This document shows, in pieces, positions 33,574 through 44,330 of a stretch of 64,000 bases of DNA; position 1 is the first letter of the stretch; every line of letters starts with the position of its first letter. The translations under genes and the position numbers were made by a program. The DNA is from Flavobacterium jejuense (GTDB lineage: Bacteria > Bacteroidota > Bacteroidia > Flavobacteriales > Flavobacteriaceae). The notes beneath the pieces are model-generated. The model had not been told where the DNA came from and searched no databases. It saw only the letters and a program-made list of their open reading frames with translations. Location: the NCBI RefSeq assembly GCF_006491595.2, contig NZ_VEVQ02000003.1, positions 248,001 through 312,000 of the forward strand, given 5' to 3'.

Positions 33574-35070
33574 TTATAATTTAAACCAGTCTTTTAATAT
33601 TGTTTTTTCAGCATTATTGTTAGTTTTGTGTACAAACTCATTCTTAAAGGTATCATATTTATAATCTTTCCCCCATATACTGTGATTTAAAGCAACATCT
33701 GCAATAGCATCACATATAAAGTTAATTTCTGAATTAGTCATTGTAGGGTGAATAGACAAACGAATCCAACCTGGACGTTCAACCATATTGCCTTTTAATA
33801 TTTTTTTTTCAATCTCTTTTGAAGTTTGTTGATTAACTTGTAATAAAAAATGTCCATATGTCCCAGCACAAGAACATCCACCACGGACTTGAATACCAAA
33901 TTTGTCATTTAATAATTTTACAATTAAATTAAAATGAGTATTTTCAATAAAAAAAGAAAAAATTCCTAATCGATCTTTGTGTTCTGATGCTAAAATTTTT
34001 AAATTATCTATTTTAGAAAGTTTATCAAAAATAATTTCACAAAGCTCATGTTCTCTTCTCAAAATCTTTTGTACCCCCATTTTTTCTTTAAGTTGCATTG
34101 AAAGAGCTATCTTTATAGCTTGCAAAAACCCTGGAGTTCCACCATCTTCACGAGTTTCAATATCTTCTATATAATCGTGATCCCCCCAAGGATTAGTATA
34201 ACTTACTGTACCACCACCAGGATTGTCAGGAATTAAATTTTTATATAATTTTTTATTAAAAATTAGTACTCCTGAACTTCCTGGTCCACCTAAAAATTTA
34301 TGTGGTGAAAAGAAAATAGCGTCTAAATAAGAGTCTTTATCTGTGGGATGCATATCAATGTTAACATAAGGAGCAGAGCATGCGAAATCAACAAAGCAAA
34401 GTCCTCCATATTGATGGATTGTTTTAGCAAGTTTATGATAATCTGTCCTAATCCCAGTAACATTAGAACAAGCTGTAACTGACGCAATTTTTATAGGTCT
34501 TGTTTTATATTGTTTTAGTAACATTTCAAAACTTTCAAAACAAATCAACCCAGATTTTTGACAAGGAATAATTTTAACATCAGCAATTGTTTCTAACCAG
34601 GAAGTTTGATTAGAATGATGCTCCATATGGGTAATAAAAACAATCGGTTTTAATTCATTTGGAATATGAGTATATTGCTTTAAATTTTCTGAAACTTTTA
34701 GTCCTAGAATACGTTGAAACTTATTTATAACACCCGTCATACCAGTTCCATCAGTTATTAAAACATCATCATTATTAGCATTCACATGTTCTTTTATAAT
34801 TTTTCTAGCTTCATGATAAGCCATTGTCATAACAGACCCAGTAATTGAAGTTTCTGTATGTGTGTTAGCTACAAATGGTGCTATATTATTGAGGAAAGCT
34901 TCTTCAATTGGTCTATATATTCTACCACTTGCCGTCCAATCTGCATAAATGATTTTTTTTCTTCCATAAGGAGATTCAAAATATTCATCTATACCAACAA
35001 TACCTTCTCTGAATGATGAAAAATATTGTTCTAGCTCTGATGCTATTTTTTCATTTAATGACATGTTCAA
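33574..35070 (-). CDS. Aminotransferase class V-fold PLP enzyme (cysteine desulfurase-like)
   Basis: A 498-residue class V enzyme: YADWTASGRIYRPIEE at the start, THMEHHSNQTSW (His of the PLP stack), DFACSAPYVNIDM, the PLP lysine Lys258 in SPHKFLGGPGSSG, and RGGCSCAGTYGH near residue 395, placed like the active-site Cys of cysteine desulfurases/selenocysteine lyases. Longer than NifS/SufS. Cysteine may serve sulfur release, so a role in sulfur or peptide-thiol chemistry beside DsbD is possible. Starts 33 bp after the DsbD stop; probably the same transcript. Confidence 0.88.
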   Translation of the reverse strand: MNMSLNEKIASELEQYFSSFREGIVGIDEYFESPYGRKKIIYADWTASGRIYRPIEEAFLNNIAPFVANTHTETSITGSVMTMAYHEARKIIKEHVNANNDDVLITDGTGMTGVINKFQRILGLKVSENLKQYTHIPNELKPIVFITHMEHHSNQTSWLETIADVKIIPCQKSGLICFESFEMLLKQYKTRPIKIASVTACSNVTGIRTDYHKLAKTIHQYGGLCFVDFACSAPYVNIDMHPTDKDSYLDAIFFSPHKFLGGPGSSGVLIFNKKLYKNLIPDNPGGGTVSYTNPWGDHDYIEDIETREDGGTPGFLQAIKIALSMQLKEKMGVQKILRREHELCEIIFDKLSKIDNLKILASEHKDRLGIFSFFIENTHFNLIVKLLNDKFGIQVRGGCSCAGTYGHFLLQVNQQTSKEIEKKILKGNMVERPGWIRLSIHPTMTNSEINFICDAIADVALNHSIWGKDYKYDTFKNEFVHKTNNNAEKTILKDWFKL

Positions 35071-35103
35071 AAAATTTTATTTAATTATTCATTCTTTTTA
35101 AAA

Positions 35104-37086
35104 TTATTGATATTCATTCTTTTTAAAATTTGAAATACCTTTTTCTAACCAAGAAAGAAATTGATCTACATCAGGAGTATAAGCTATAGGATCAATTAAA
35201 TCTTCTTCATTATGCCCCATTAACACATAAAATGGCTGTGAATTGGCTTTATATTTTATGGTTTGGAGTTCGCTCCATTTTTGTCCTATATATTTAAGCT
35301 TTTTACCTGGTCGTAATTTGGATTCTTCAATTTCGGAGGCTTCTAATTCTCGTTTGTCATCAACATAAAGTGATATTAGTACAACTTTATTTTTAAGGAT
35401 ATTTAAAATTTCTGGTTTTGGCCATACGTTTTGTTCCATTTTTCTACAGTTAACACATGCCCAACCTGTAAAATCTACCATAACTGGTTTACCAACTTTT
35501 TTTGCATAGGCTAAACCTTTATCATAATCATTAAAGGCTAAAATATCATGTGGTGCTAAAAGATGAGATCCATCAGGTAAATCGTTATGATCTTTAGATA
35601 CAGAAACTGAACCATTTCCTAATTTTGTAAATCCTACACCATAAGGAGACTCACTATATTCCAGTGGAGGTGGAAATGCACTTATTAAATTTAATGGTGC
35701 ACCCCATAACCCAGGAATAATATATATAGTAAATGATAAAACAATAAGACCTAAACTTAATCTTCCTACAGAAATATGTGCTAAAGATGAATCATGTGGT
35801 AATTGGATTTTTCCAAATAAGTACAATGCCAATAAGCCAAAAACAGCAATCCAAATAGCTAAAAACACTTCGCGTTCTAACAAATGCGCTTGTAATACTA
35901 AATCTGCATTAGATAAAAATTTAAAAGCAAATGCTAATTCTAAAAAGCCTAATACTACTTTAACGGTATTTAACCAGCCACCAGATTTTGGTAAAGAATT
36001 TAACCAACCTGGGAAAGCGGCAAATAAAGAAAATGGTAATGCTATAGCTAATGAAAAACCAAACATCCCTATAATTGGTGCTAAACCTCCTAATGATGAT
36101 GAAGCACCAATAATACTCCCCACAAAAGGTCCTGTACAAGAAAAGGATACAATAGCTAAGGCTAACGCCATAAAGAAAATACCCATATAACCTCCTTTAT
36201 CTGCTTTTCTATCAATCTTATTTGCCCATGAATTAGGGAGCATTATTTCAAAAGCACCTAAGAAAGAAGCCGCAAAAATCAATAAAATCAAAAAGAATAT
36301 TATGTTAAACCATACATTTGTAGCTAAAGCATTTAAAGAACTTGCTCCAAATACAGCTACAACAATAGTGCCTAAGAGAACGTATATAACAATAATAAAA
36401 ACTCCATAAATAATAGCATTTCGAATACCTTCTGATTTCGATTTACTTTGCTTGGTAAAGAAACTTACCGTCATTGGTATAAGTGGGAAAACACAAGGTG
36501 TAAATATAGCAACAAATCCAGCTGCAAGCCCTAATAAAAAAACAATCCAAAGCCCTTTTTTTGAAGGTGATGTAGAATTGTCTTCATCATTTTTTTTTGT
36601 ATTTAATGATTTACTTATTACCTGATTTTCAGTTGTTTTTTGTGCAATATTAAATTCTAAATCTACTTCTTTTGGAGGTAAACATCTAGAATCGTCACAT
36701 GCCATAAATTCAACAATAGCTTTTATAGTTGATACATTTTTTTTAACTTCTACTTTTTGTTTAAATGTGGTCATTTTTTCAAAGAACTTTATTTTCATCA
36801 TAAAAACAGGATCATCTATAACAAGACCCTCTTCTTCTATTGTTTTACCTATTATTTTAAAAGCCACCGAAGTATCTTCATAAGTAAAAAACGTAGGATT
36901 TGGACCATTTTCTGGTACACTTTGTGAGTACATATGCCATCCAGTTTCAATAGTTGCTTTTGAAACCAATTCATATTCTGTCTCTGAAATTTTATTTACT
37001 GAGGTTGTCCATTTTACTGGATCTAAAATTTGCGACTGGCAAATATTAAAAACAATAAGGGTAAAAAATAAAATTATTTTATTCAT
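35104..37086 (-). CDS. dsbD: Thiol:disulfide interchange protein DsbD
   Basis: A 660-residue membrane protein moving electrons from cytosolic thioredoxin to the periplasm. Signal sequence 1-18; N-terminal DsbD-alpha domain with Cys130 and Cys135 (ACDDSRC); eight membrane helices (about 180-460) with the paired cysteines Cys198 ([10 protein letters not shown]) and the SFSCTGPF cysteine; and a C-terminal thioredoxin-like domain with CVNC ([10 protein letters not shown]). All six redox cysteines are present. Its neighbours are a TlpA-like lipoprotein and, further off, trxB, a complete predicted electron route. Confidence 0.95.
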   Translation of the reverse strand: MNKIILFFTLIVFNICQSQILDPVKWTTSVNKISETEYELVSKATIETGWHMYSQSVPENGPNPTFFTYEDTSVAFKIIGKTIEEEGLVIDDPVFMMKIKFFEKMTTFKQKVEVKKNVSTIKAIVEFMACDDSRCLPPKEVDLEFNIAQKTTENQVISKSLNTKKNDEDNSTSPSKKGLWIVFLLGLAAGFVAIFTPCVFPLIPMTVSFFTKQSKSKSEGIRNAIIYGVFIIVIYVLLGTIVVAVFGASSLNALATNVWFNIIFFLILLIFAASFLGAFEIMLPNSWANKIDRKADKGGYMGIFFMALALAIVSFSCTGPFVGSIIGASSSLGGLAPIIGMFGFSLAIALPFSLFAAFPGWLNSLPKSGGWLNTVKVVLGFLELAFAFKFLSNADLVLQAHLLEREVFLAIWIAVFGLLALYLFGKIQLPHDSSLAHISVGRLSLGLIVLSFTIYIIPGLWGAPLNLISAFPPPLEYSESPYGVGFTKLGNGSVSVSKDHNDLPDGSHLLAPHDILAFNDYDKGLAYAKKVGKPVMVDFTGWACVNCRKMEQNVWPKPEILNILKNKVVLISLYVDDKRELEASEIEESKLRPGKKLKYIGQKWSELQTIKYKANSQPFYVLMGHNEEDLIDPIAYTPDVDQFLSWLEKGISNFKKNEYQ

Positions 37087-37103
37087 ATCTTTTTTATTAA
37101 ATT

Positions 37104-37695
37104 TTATTGTTCTGGCTTGAAAATAATTTCAAAATTATCTCCATTTTTTATGATTTGTTTAGCTATTTTCTTAATGTCCTTATTACATATTTTATTTTCA
37201 ATTTCTTCAAAGTTTTTTGAATCATTCATATCATAATTAAACATGTAAAATTTTTAAGTAACTGCATATCGTAGGTATTTTTATTTTATTTAAATCTTCT
37301 TCTAATATAGCCCGTAGTTATTTTTTGAAATTCTTCATTTACTATACTTACTAATTTATTTAGTAATTCAGGATTGCAATCAAAATTAAAAGAAACTTCA
37401 GCTAATGATTTTGGTTCTCTAACTAAACTTTCAGTTGTATTTGGGCTATATGCTCCTCATTCAGATTCTCTTACTGTTTCTCCGTTAGGAGTAATTGTAA
37501 AATATCCAATAATACACTTGTATATAGAGCATTTTTTACAACATCAGTACTTTTTATATAATAGATCATCCCATTGGAAAGCATTCCTTTCTTTACACTA
37601 TTATCTATTAATAGCGTTTGGTTTAAATCAAGAATTTTTGCACTAACAGATAGAGTTGCAATTAGTGTAATTATTATTAATGAAACTTTTTTCAT
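37104..37695 (-). pseudogene. M16 (insulinase-type) metallopeptidase, gutted
   Basis: The N-terminus keeps a signal peptide (MKKVSLIIITLIATLSVSA) and the M16 start NSVKKGMLSNGMIYYIKSTD. It then jumps, with frameshifts, to internal-repeat sequence YFTITPNGETVRESE, a TGA where a tryptophan is expected, SPNTTESLVREPKSLAEVSF and NPELLNKLVSIVNEEFQKIT. After another shift come EEDLNKIK and the C-terminal end [20 protein letters not shown]. The HxxEH zinc site and most of about 900 residues are missing. Intact M16 genes often lie next to SusCD-TlpA loci, so this is a lost member of the neighbouring locus. Confidence 0.86.
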
Positions 37696-37734
37696 GTTTT
37701 CAAAAAAAAATGCTTTTTGATTTTAATTTCTTTA

Positions 37735-37763
37735 AAAAGGGCTATTTTTTAAATAGCCCTTTT
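37735..37763 (-). terminator. Bidirectional terminator after the TlpA gene
   Basis: AAAAGGGCTATTT and AAATAGCCCTTTT, perfect 13-bp arms with a 3-base loop and T-runs on both sides. It would end the SusCD-TlpA transcript (minus strand) before the M16 remnant. Confidence 0.88.
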
Positions 37764-37903
37764 ATTATCTTTCACTTTTTATTGATTAACTAACCCAAAC
37801 TATTTAATAAGCATATGAAAGATTAAGTTTAGAATTTTTATTGTATTTTTTATTAATATTTAGCAAACTAGTAAAAAACAAAACATATATAATTATCACT
37901 TTT
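37764..37903. other. Short gap between terminator and TlpA stop
   Basis: No gene or repeat is seen in these 140 bp. Confidence 0.4.
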
Positions 37904-39376
37904 TTAAAGATTTTCTAAATTATCTAGCATAGCCCTAACTGTAGCACTTGAAGGTCTATCTGCATTATAGTTAATTACAACTCCATTTGGATCTAATAAT
38001 ACAAATCGTGGGATAGATTCAATGTTAAGTAGTTTTGCAACTTCTTGATATGATTTTTCATTCATTATAACTTGAATACCTTTTAGTTTCATATCAGAGA
38101 CCATTTTTTTCCATTTTTCGATATCAGTTTCTCTATCTGTTGAAATACTAACAAAATTTATGTCTTTATCATGGTACTCTTCTTCAAGTTTTTGAAGAAA
38201 AGGAATTTCAATTTTGCAAGGCCCACACCAAGTTGCCCAAAAATCAATATAGGTATATTTTCCCAATAAATCTTTTTTAGAGAAAGACTTCCCTTCAGTT
38301 GTATTTGCATTAAATTCTGGAAAAGGTGTAGAATTTAAAGTCAACACTCTACTAGTTGTTTCTAAAATTTCATCTCTCCTTTTTTTATCCTTAATTAAAT
38401 GTGCGGTTTCATTAGCTAATTTATGTTCTGAATACAGCATCTTTTGTTTATGTAGTCTATATAAAAAAGAATCATAAACTAAAGAATCAGATATCATTTT
38501 TTTATACTCTTCAATTATTTTATACCAATGTGGTTTTTTATTTTCTTCAGTTCCCCAAGCATTAACATTAAGTTCTGGATATTTATTTGATAGAATAAGC
38601 TCTAACCAAGTCATATATTCATTTTCATTCAATTTTAAAAGTGTACCATCATTAATATTAAAATCTGTAACTATATCACTATACCCTTTAGGAAAAATAG
38701 TATCTATTTTAACATCTTTCAAGGATCCCGATGGATCATATGCAGCAAGTAATGCAGGATTAGCTCTTATTCTTGTTTTTACATTCTTATTTATTAAATT
38801 TTCTATAAGTATATTATTTTTATTCCAAAAACGTTCATAATGTAAAAATTCTGGGTTCATATCTTTAGTAGTATTTTCATCTAATAGCGCTGTAAATTTC
38901 TTTACTCTTTTTTTTAAAATACTATCTACTTCTTCATTTGACATTGTTAAAAGTTTTGTCATATTTATATTCAATGCATCCATTGGATTAATATTACTAC
39001 CTTTAATAGTTAAATAATGATTTTCTGCACTTCTATCACCTGAAAACACCGTTGCTTTTAATTTATCATCATTTTTTGTATTGTAGGATAGATAAATACT
39101 ATCCCCAGGCGTACAAAATATAGATTGATTCATATCATCAGATCCTATTATAAAATACTTAGAATGTGAAATTTCTGTTTTAATTTGAAATTTTCCACTT
39201 TCATCTAACTCAACTTCTTTTTGTTCATCACCGTCAACTAAATAAAATTTATTGCTTGTGTAATTTTTAATTTGCCCAGCAATCGTTAAAGAATTATCAA
39301 CTTCATTGGTTGAATTTTCTTTTTTACAAGAATTTAAAAGCATTATTGCCGTAAATACTATTATTATTTTTTTCAT
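37904..39376 (-). CDS. TlpA-like thioredoxin-fold lipoprotein
   Basis: A 490-residue lipoprotein: lipobox LLNSC (Cys17), an N-terminal DUF4369-like beta region (about 28-130, LTIAGQIKNYTSNKFYLVDG), a helical middle part and a C-terminal thioredoxin domain with WATWCGPC (TYIDFWATWCGPCKIEIPFL) near residue 385. Acts in the periplasm as a thiol reductant or peptide-handling partner. Begins 86 bp after susD and ends before a strong terminator, so it is the last gene of the SusCD transcript. DsbD downstream is the natural electron donor. Confidence 0.92.
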   Translation of the reverse strand: MKKIIIVFTAIMLLNSCKKENSTNEVDNSLTIAGQIKNYTSNKFYLVDGDEQKEVELDESGKFQIKTEISHSKYFIIGSDDMNQSIFCTPGDSIYLSYNTKNDDKLKATVFSGDRSAENHYLTIKGSNINPMDALNINMTKLLTMSNEEVDSILKKRVKKFTALLDENTTKDMNPEFLHYERFWNKNNILIENLINKNVKTRIRANPALLAAYDPSGSLKDVKIDTIFPKGYSDIVTDFNINDGTLLKLNENEYMTWLELILSNKYPELNVNAWGTEENKKPHWYKIIEEYKKMISDSLVYDSFLYRLHKQKMLYSEHKLANETAHLIKDKKRRDEILETTSRVLTLNSTPFPEFNANTTEGKSFSKKDLLGKYTYIDFWATWCGPCKIEIPFLQKLEEEYHDKDINFVSISTDRETDIEKWKKMVSDMKLKGIQVIMNEKSYQEVAKLLNIESIPRFVLLDPNGVVINYNADRPSSATVRAMLDNLENL

Positions 39377-39462
39377 TTTCTTAATCTTAATTTTTTATTT
39401 ATAATTATTTTCATTTTTTATACTTAAAATCTATTTCTTTTATTTAATCAGATAGTTAATTT

Positions 39463-40857
39463 TTAATTTTCAACTGGATATCCCGGATTTTGTACTACTA
39501 CACCATTTGATAATCTCAATGATGATGGAGGTATAGGAAGAATAAATTGACTTACTCCATTTGTCGCAACATCAATAGTTGGTTTAAAATTTGAAATATT
39601 AATATCTCCTAATATATGGTATCTAACTAAATCAAACCATGGTTCGGCATCTTCAAATGCCAAATCCAATAATTTTTCTTTTCTAATATCAGCCAGCAAT
39701 TGATTTATGTTTGGTGCAGCTGTACTTGGTAATCCAACTCTAGCTCTAACTTCATCTAATGCTGATTGAGCATCTGTCAACGATCCACCATTTCTAGCTA
39801 AACATTCTGCTTTTATTAAATACACTTCTGCTAAACGCATATAAAAAGTTGCAGATGAACCAAAAACACCAGGAATATTACTGTTTTTATATTTACCAAC
39901 TGTATTCCCAGGTGCTATAACAAAAGGTCTTCTTGGATCATTAATAGGCATTAAATTTCTATAATAAGGACTTACTTTATAAAAAATAGTATAGAAAATA
40001 GGTTTTATATTTCCATTACTTCTTTCAGATCCATCCCAATGATTTACTAAAATTGATTCTGAAGAACTATATGTTTTTGTAAAAATATCTGCATATGAAA
40101 CTTCCCAAGAAAAATTTCCACTATTAATTACAGCATCACAAAGATTTGCAGCCTCAGTATATGCAGCATTTCCTCCATAATACAGTAACACTCTTGCTTT
40201 AAAAGCTTGAGCAGCTTCTTTAGAAACATAAACAGCTGTGCTAAATGATGGTGCATTTGCTATTGCAAAATCTAAATCTAATAAAATTTGGTTATATGTT
40301 TCTTGAACATTACTTCTAGGTTTAATAATTATTTCATTATTGGGCTCTGTATGTATCACAATCCCGTAATCAGAGTTTCTGTCCCAATGTTGACCATAAG
40401 ACCTTAAAAGTCTAAAAAATGAAAAAGATCTTAAAAAACGTGCTTCTCCTAAAATTTCTGCCTTTCTATTTCCTGCAAATAAATCATCATCCATTGCCGA
40501 AACACCTTTAATTACATAATTAGCGGTATTAATTGCTATATAAGGATCACTATAATGTAATAGGGTTGCTGCGTTAGGGTTGAGTAAATTTAAATCAAAT
40601 TGTGATGCCCCAAACGAAGATATAAGTTCAACACTCATTCTGCTATGGTCAGAATCATTATAAAGTGAAATCCCTTGACTTAATAAAGTTTTATTATAAA
40701 GACCTACCAGAGCTTGTTCTGAATTATGAGCATTAGAAAAATTAAGCTCAGGGTCAATTTTATAGTCAGGTTCTATTTTGTCAATGTCTGTTAATTCACA
40801 TGAAATCAAACTTATAAATAACAGTATCGCAATTAAATATCTATGTATATATTTCAT
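39463..40857 (-). CDS. RagB/SusD-family outer-membrane nutrient-binding lipoprotein
   Basis: A 464-residue SusD-like lipoprotein: lipobox ISC (Cys20), SusD-like N-terminal helices (NSEQALVGLYNKTLLSQGIS), a TPR-like middle part (ILGEARFLRSFSFFRLLRSY) and the C-terminal RLAEVYLIKAECLARNGGSL ... FDLVRYHI. Partners with SusC, whose stop lies 11 bp upstream. Ligand not predictable; the lack of carbohydrate enzymes nearby and the thioredoxin/M16 context favour peptides or glycopeptides over polysaccharide. Confidence 0.94.
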   Translation of the reverse strand: MKYIHRYLIAILLFISLISCELTDIDKIEPDYKIDPELNFSNAHNSEQALVGLYNKTLLSQGISLYNDSDHSRMSVELISSFGASQFDLNLLNPNAATLLHYSDPYIAINTANYVIKGVSAMDDDLFAGNRKAEILGEARFLRSFSFFRLLRSYGQHWDRNSDYGIVIHTEPNNEIIIKPRSNVQETYNQILLDLDFAIANAPSFSTAVYVSKEAAQAFKARVLLYYGGNAAYTEAANLCDAVINSGNFSWEVSYADIFTKTYSSSESILVNHWDGSERSNGNIKPIFYTIFYKVSPYYRNLMPINDPRRPFVIAPGNTVGKYKNSNIPGVFGSSATFYMRLAEVYLIKAECLARNGGSLTDAQSALDEVRARVGLPSTAAPNINQLLADIRKEKLLDLAFEDAEPWFDLVRYHILGDINISNFKPTIDVATNGVSQFILPIPPSSLRLSNGVVVQNPGYPVEN

Positions 40858-40868
40858 TTTTTTTTTTT

Positions 40869-43800
40869 TTAAAATTTAAAGTTTACGCCAAAAGAAAAAG
40901 TTCTACTATATGGATATCTTCCTGAATCATTACCAAAATTATAGTTATTAGTACCTCCATCATCAAATTCAGTTACTTCTGGATCAGATCCCTTATATTT
41001 AGTTATTGTAAATAAATCAGTTGCTGATAAGTAAATAACTGTTTTTACATCTTTAAGAGCATTTATATTATAACCAATTCTTATATTTTTAAGTTTTAAG
41101 TAAGAAGCATTGGACACATCTGTATCAACAGTTTCCAAATTATAAGTAGCATCAGATTTAAAATTACGTGGTTGATCTGTATCAGTATTGGTTGGTGTCC
41201 ATGCATTTAAAACACCTGTTGTATAATTTCCAAATAGACTATTTGCTTTAACTTTTTGAGCATCTGTGACCAATCGAGGAATCATTTCAGATCCTAACTG
41301 ATATTGAAAATAAGTTGATATCTCAAATTTTTTATACGTCAACAAACTATTAAAACCTCCATAGAAATTTGGTATGGCATTACCAATTGTTGTAAGATCA
41401 AATTGATTTATTTCTCCGTCTCCATTTACATCAACAATTTTCACATCACCTGGTTTTGTATCAGCAAATTGATAAACACCATCAGGAGCATTAGTATTTA
41501 ATTCGTCAATTTCTGCTTGGGTTTGAAAAATTCCAGCACTTTTATATCCTCTAAATATCCCCAAAGGTTGACCTTCTTCTAAATATAGTGTATTATTAAA
41601 ATTACTAATAATACCATCCCCTAGTTTTTCAACTGTATTTTTTTGATATGTAATATTAAAGGATGCATTCCATTTAAAATCCTTATTATCAATTATGTTT
41701 GCGTTAATTGAGAATTCAATTCCTCTATTGTTTAAATCACCTACATTTTGAATTTGCGTGGTACCCCCTCCTGATTCTAAAGGAATTGGCACCTGAAGGA
41801 TTAAATCATTAGTATATTTTGAATAGTAACCTAACGAACCATTTATTTTATTGTGAAATAATCCAAAATCAATTCCTACATCAAGTTGAGTTGTTTTTTC
41901 CCAACGTAAATTTGGGTTAGGAATACCACTAGTTGCTATACCATTCGACCCATTATAATAAGAACCAGGTTCATAAAACGTTTTAAATAAGAAATCTCCA
42001 AAACTTGCTAAACCTGTAACTCCAACACTCGATTTTAATTTAAGATAATTAATTGTTTTATCTTGCATAAATTTTTCTTTAGATATATCCCAAGCCAATC
42101 CTACAGATGGAAAATAACCCCAACGATTATTAGGGCCAAATTTAGTTGACTTATCTGCCCTTCCAGTAAATGTTAAATAATACTTGTCTCTATAACTATA
42201 GTTTGACCTTATAAAATAAGATCCCAAACCACTTACAATTTTATTGCTACTATATCCTTGAATTTGGTCTGCTGAACCTAAATTAAAAAGAAAATCTTCA
42301 TTTGAAAACCCAGTTGAATTTATATATTCAAATATATTAGTATTTCTATTCCAAGAAGCTCCTGCAAGAACATCTATATTATGAGTTTCATTAAATCGCT
42401 TTGCATAATTTAATGTATTATCCCAAACTAACGCTGTGTTTTCAATATTAGAATCACTTCTGCGTGCTACATTACTTATGTCAAGTTCAGCAGGAGAAAA
42501 AGTAAAATTTTTAGTAATAATTCTACTTATATTAAAAGCTGACTTTATCTTTAAATCTTTAATAATTTCCAACTCACCATATAAAGAGCCTAAAATCACA
42601 TTACTTTTAGATAGTCTTTTAGTTTTTTCTGCACGTGCCAAATAATTTACTGAATTAACATCTCCTGGATTAATAAAGTATCTTGGCATATCTGGTCTTT
42701 GTCTAGCTATTAAATTAAAATTAGGTCCTGCATCCCTTTCTGAATATGAATATGTAAGATTTGTACCAATTTTAAAATTATCAGTTATTTTACTTTCTTG
42801 ATTAAGCCTTGCATTATATCTTTTAAAAAATGACGGTTGTACAATTCCTCCTTGATCTGTATAAGATAAAGATGCATTATAATTATTTTTTTCGCTAGTT
42901 CCTTTAACACCCAAATTCAATGTATTCATTAACGAAGTACTCAAAGACTCATCTACCCAATCTGTACTACCCCCTAAATTAGTAAAAGTAGAACCTGGAC
43001 CATTAATATCTTCTCCTGCATTAGAATATGCCTCTGCAACAACACCCAACCATTGTTCTGCATTTAAATATTTTATATTAAATTTAGGAACTTGAATTGT
43101 AGTTTTATAATCAATTTCAAATTCTGGCTTATTACCTAAAGACCCTTTTTTAGTAGTAATTAAGACTACTCCATTAGCTGCTCTTGATCCATAAATTGCA
43201 GCAGATGATGCATCTTTAAGAACTGATACACTTTCAATATCTGCTGGATTAATAAAACTTAGAATGTTAACATCATTATTTGAATCATTAAAATTTGGTT
43301 GATAAGGAATTCCGTCGATAACGTATAAAGGTTCATTAGAACCCAACAAACTACTCAAACCTCTCACTTGAATTGAAGCACCTCCACCTGGTCTTCCATC
43401 TCTTCTTGTTACAAGTACACCAGATAATTTTCCAGCTAATTGACTTTCAACTGTAGGGTCACTGTTAGTATTTATATCCTCAGTTTTTATAACTCCTACA
43501 AAACCTGCCAAATCTTGTCTTTTCGATTTACCATAACCAACAATAACAACTTCTTCTAAATTTGAAATTGTAGCTTGCATTTGAACATCTATTTTTGTTT
43601 GATTCCCAACAACTATTTCTATACTTTTATGTCCTAAATATGAAAAAACCAAAACATTTTCTAGATTGGGGACGTTGATACTATAGCCTCCATCAAAATT
43701 TGTAACTGCACCAAGTTTTGTTCCTTTAACTTTTATTGTCACACCTGGCAAAGGATACCCAGAATCATCAGTTACTTTACCTGTTACTTTTATTTGCTGA

Positions 43801-44174
43801 TTAGAATTTGCCTTTTTTATAATGATTATATCATTTGTTGTTAAAACAACATCTAGTTGACCGTTCACTAAAATTTGATTAATTAAAGCATCCATATAAA
43901 CTACTCCTTTTTTAAGTTGCAGCTTTGGATGGTTTTTAAATAAATCATCTTGATATATAAACGCATATTTAGTTTGTTTACTTATCATATCAAAAATCTC
44001 ATCAACACTGACCTCTTTATCAATTTTAATCTTGATTTTTACACTTTGGGATAATACAATATTAGGTGTTGAAGCGAATATTACAGTACAAAATAAAAAC
44101 ATAAATGTTCTCATAATTTTTATTAATAGCAGTTTTCTTATAGTGAAAACATTTTTAGTTAATTTTATTTGCAT
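40869..44174 (-). CDS. SusC/RagA-family TonB-linked outer-membrane transporter with STN domain
   Basis: A 1101-residue transporter: an unusually long signal sequence (about 1-43, ending VLSQ), typical of this group; an STN signalling domain (about 50-110, EVSVDEIFDMISKQTKYAFI); CarboxypepD_reg-like domain (about 130-210); plug (about 215-340, with RGLSSLLGSNEPLYVIDGIP and ASSAAIYGSRAANGVVLITT); then the large barrel ending in FGVNFKF. The STN domain contacts an anti-sigma factor, matching the FecR/ECF pair at 45622-47567. An 11-bp gap separates it from susD. Confidence 0.96.
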   Translation of the reverse strand: MQIKLTKNVFTIRKLLLIKIMRTFMFLFCTVIFASTPNIVLSQSVKIKIKIDKEVSVDEIFDMISKQTKYAFIYQDDLFKNHPKLQLKKGVVYMDALINQILVNGQLDVVLTTNDIIIIKKANSNQQIKVTGKVTDDSGYPLPGVTIKVKGTKLGAVTNFDGGYSINVPNLENVLVFSYLGHKSIEIVVGNQTKIDVQMQATISNLEEVVIVGYGKSKRQDLAGFVGVIKTEDINTNSDPTVESQLAGKLSGVLVTRRDGRPGGGASIQVRGLSSLLGSNEPLYVIDGIPYQPNFNDSNNDVNILSFINPADIESVSVLKDASSAAIYGSRAANGVVLITTKKGSLGNKPEFEIDYKTTIQVPKFNIKYLNAEQWLGVVAEAYSNAGEDINGPGSTFTNLGGSTDWVDESLSTSLMNTLNLGVKGTSEKNNYNASLSYTDQGGIVQPSFFKRYNARLNQESKITDNFKIGTNLTYSYSERDAGPNFNLIARQRPDMPRYFINPGDVNSVNYLARAEKTKRLSKSNVILGSLYGELEIIKDLKIKSAFNISRIITKNFTFSPAELDISNVARRSDSNIENTALVWDNTLNYAKRFNETHNIDVLAGASWNRNTNIFEYINSTGFSNEDFLFNLGSADQIQGYSSNKIVSGLGSYFIRSNYSYRDKYYLTFTGRADKSTKFGPNNRWGYFPSVGLAWDISKEKFMQDKTINYLKLKSSVGVTGLASFGDFLFKTFYEPGSYYNGSNGIATSGIPNPNLRWEKTTQLDVGIDFGLFHNKINGSLGYYSKYTNDLILQVPIPLESGGGTTQIQNVGDLNNRGIEFSINANIIDNKDFKWNASFNITYQKNTVEKLGDGIISNFNNTLYLEEGQPLGIFRGYKSAGIFQTQAEIDELNTNAPDGVYQFADTKPGDVKIVDVNGDGEINQFDLTTIGNAIPNFYGGFNSLLTYKKFEISTYFQYQLGSEMIPRLVTDAQKVKANSLFGNYTTGVLNAWTPTNTDTDQPRNFKSDATYNLETVDTDVSNASYLKLKNIRIGYNINALKDVKTVIYLSATDLFTITKYKGSDPEVTEFDDGGTNNYNFGNDSGRYPYSRTFSFGVNFKF

Positions 44175-44224
44175 AAATTTGCATTATTAGTTAGTTAATT
44201 TTTTAATTAATTAATAGAATTCAT

Positions 44225-44270
44225 AAAGGGGTAAAGTTTAAACTTTTGCGAGATCTTGACTTTCCCCTTT
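44225..44270. promoter_or_regulatory. Hairpin in the leader of susC
   Basis: AAAGGGG (44225-44231) pairs with CCCCTTT (44264-44270), with inner AAAGT/ACTTT. It lies between the T9SS gene's stop and susC. On the plus strand it is followed by a T-rich stretch; on the minus strand there is no U-run. It could be a weak terminator of the T9SS gene or a leader structure of susC. Confidence 0.4.
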
Positions 44271-44330
44271 TACTTTTTATTTATGTATTCTTTTGTTATT
44301 ACCATATTTTAATGATAAATAAACTTTAAT

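Noticed and set aside
37374..37646. 90-residue frame on the plus strand
   Set aside because: Antisense to the decayed M16 gene, which explains its sequence.
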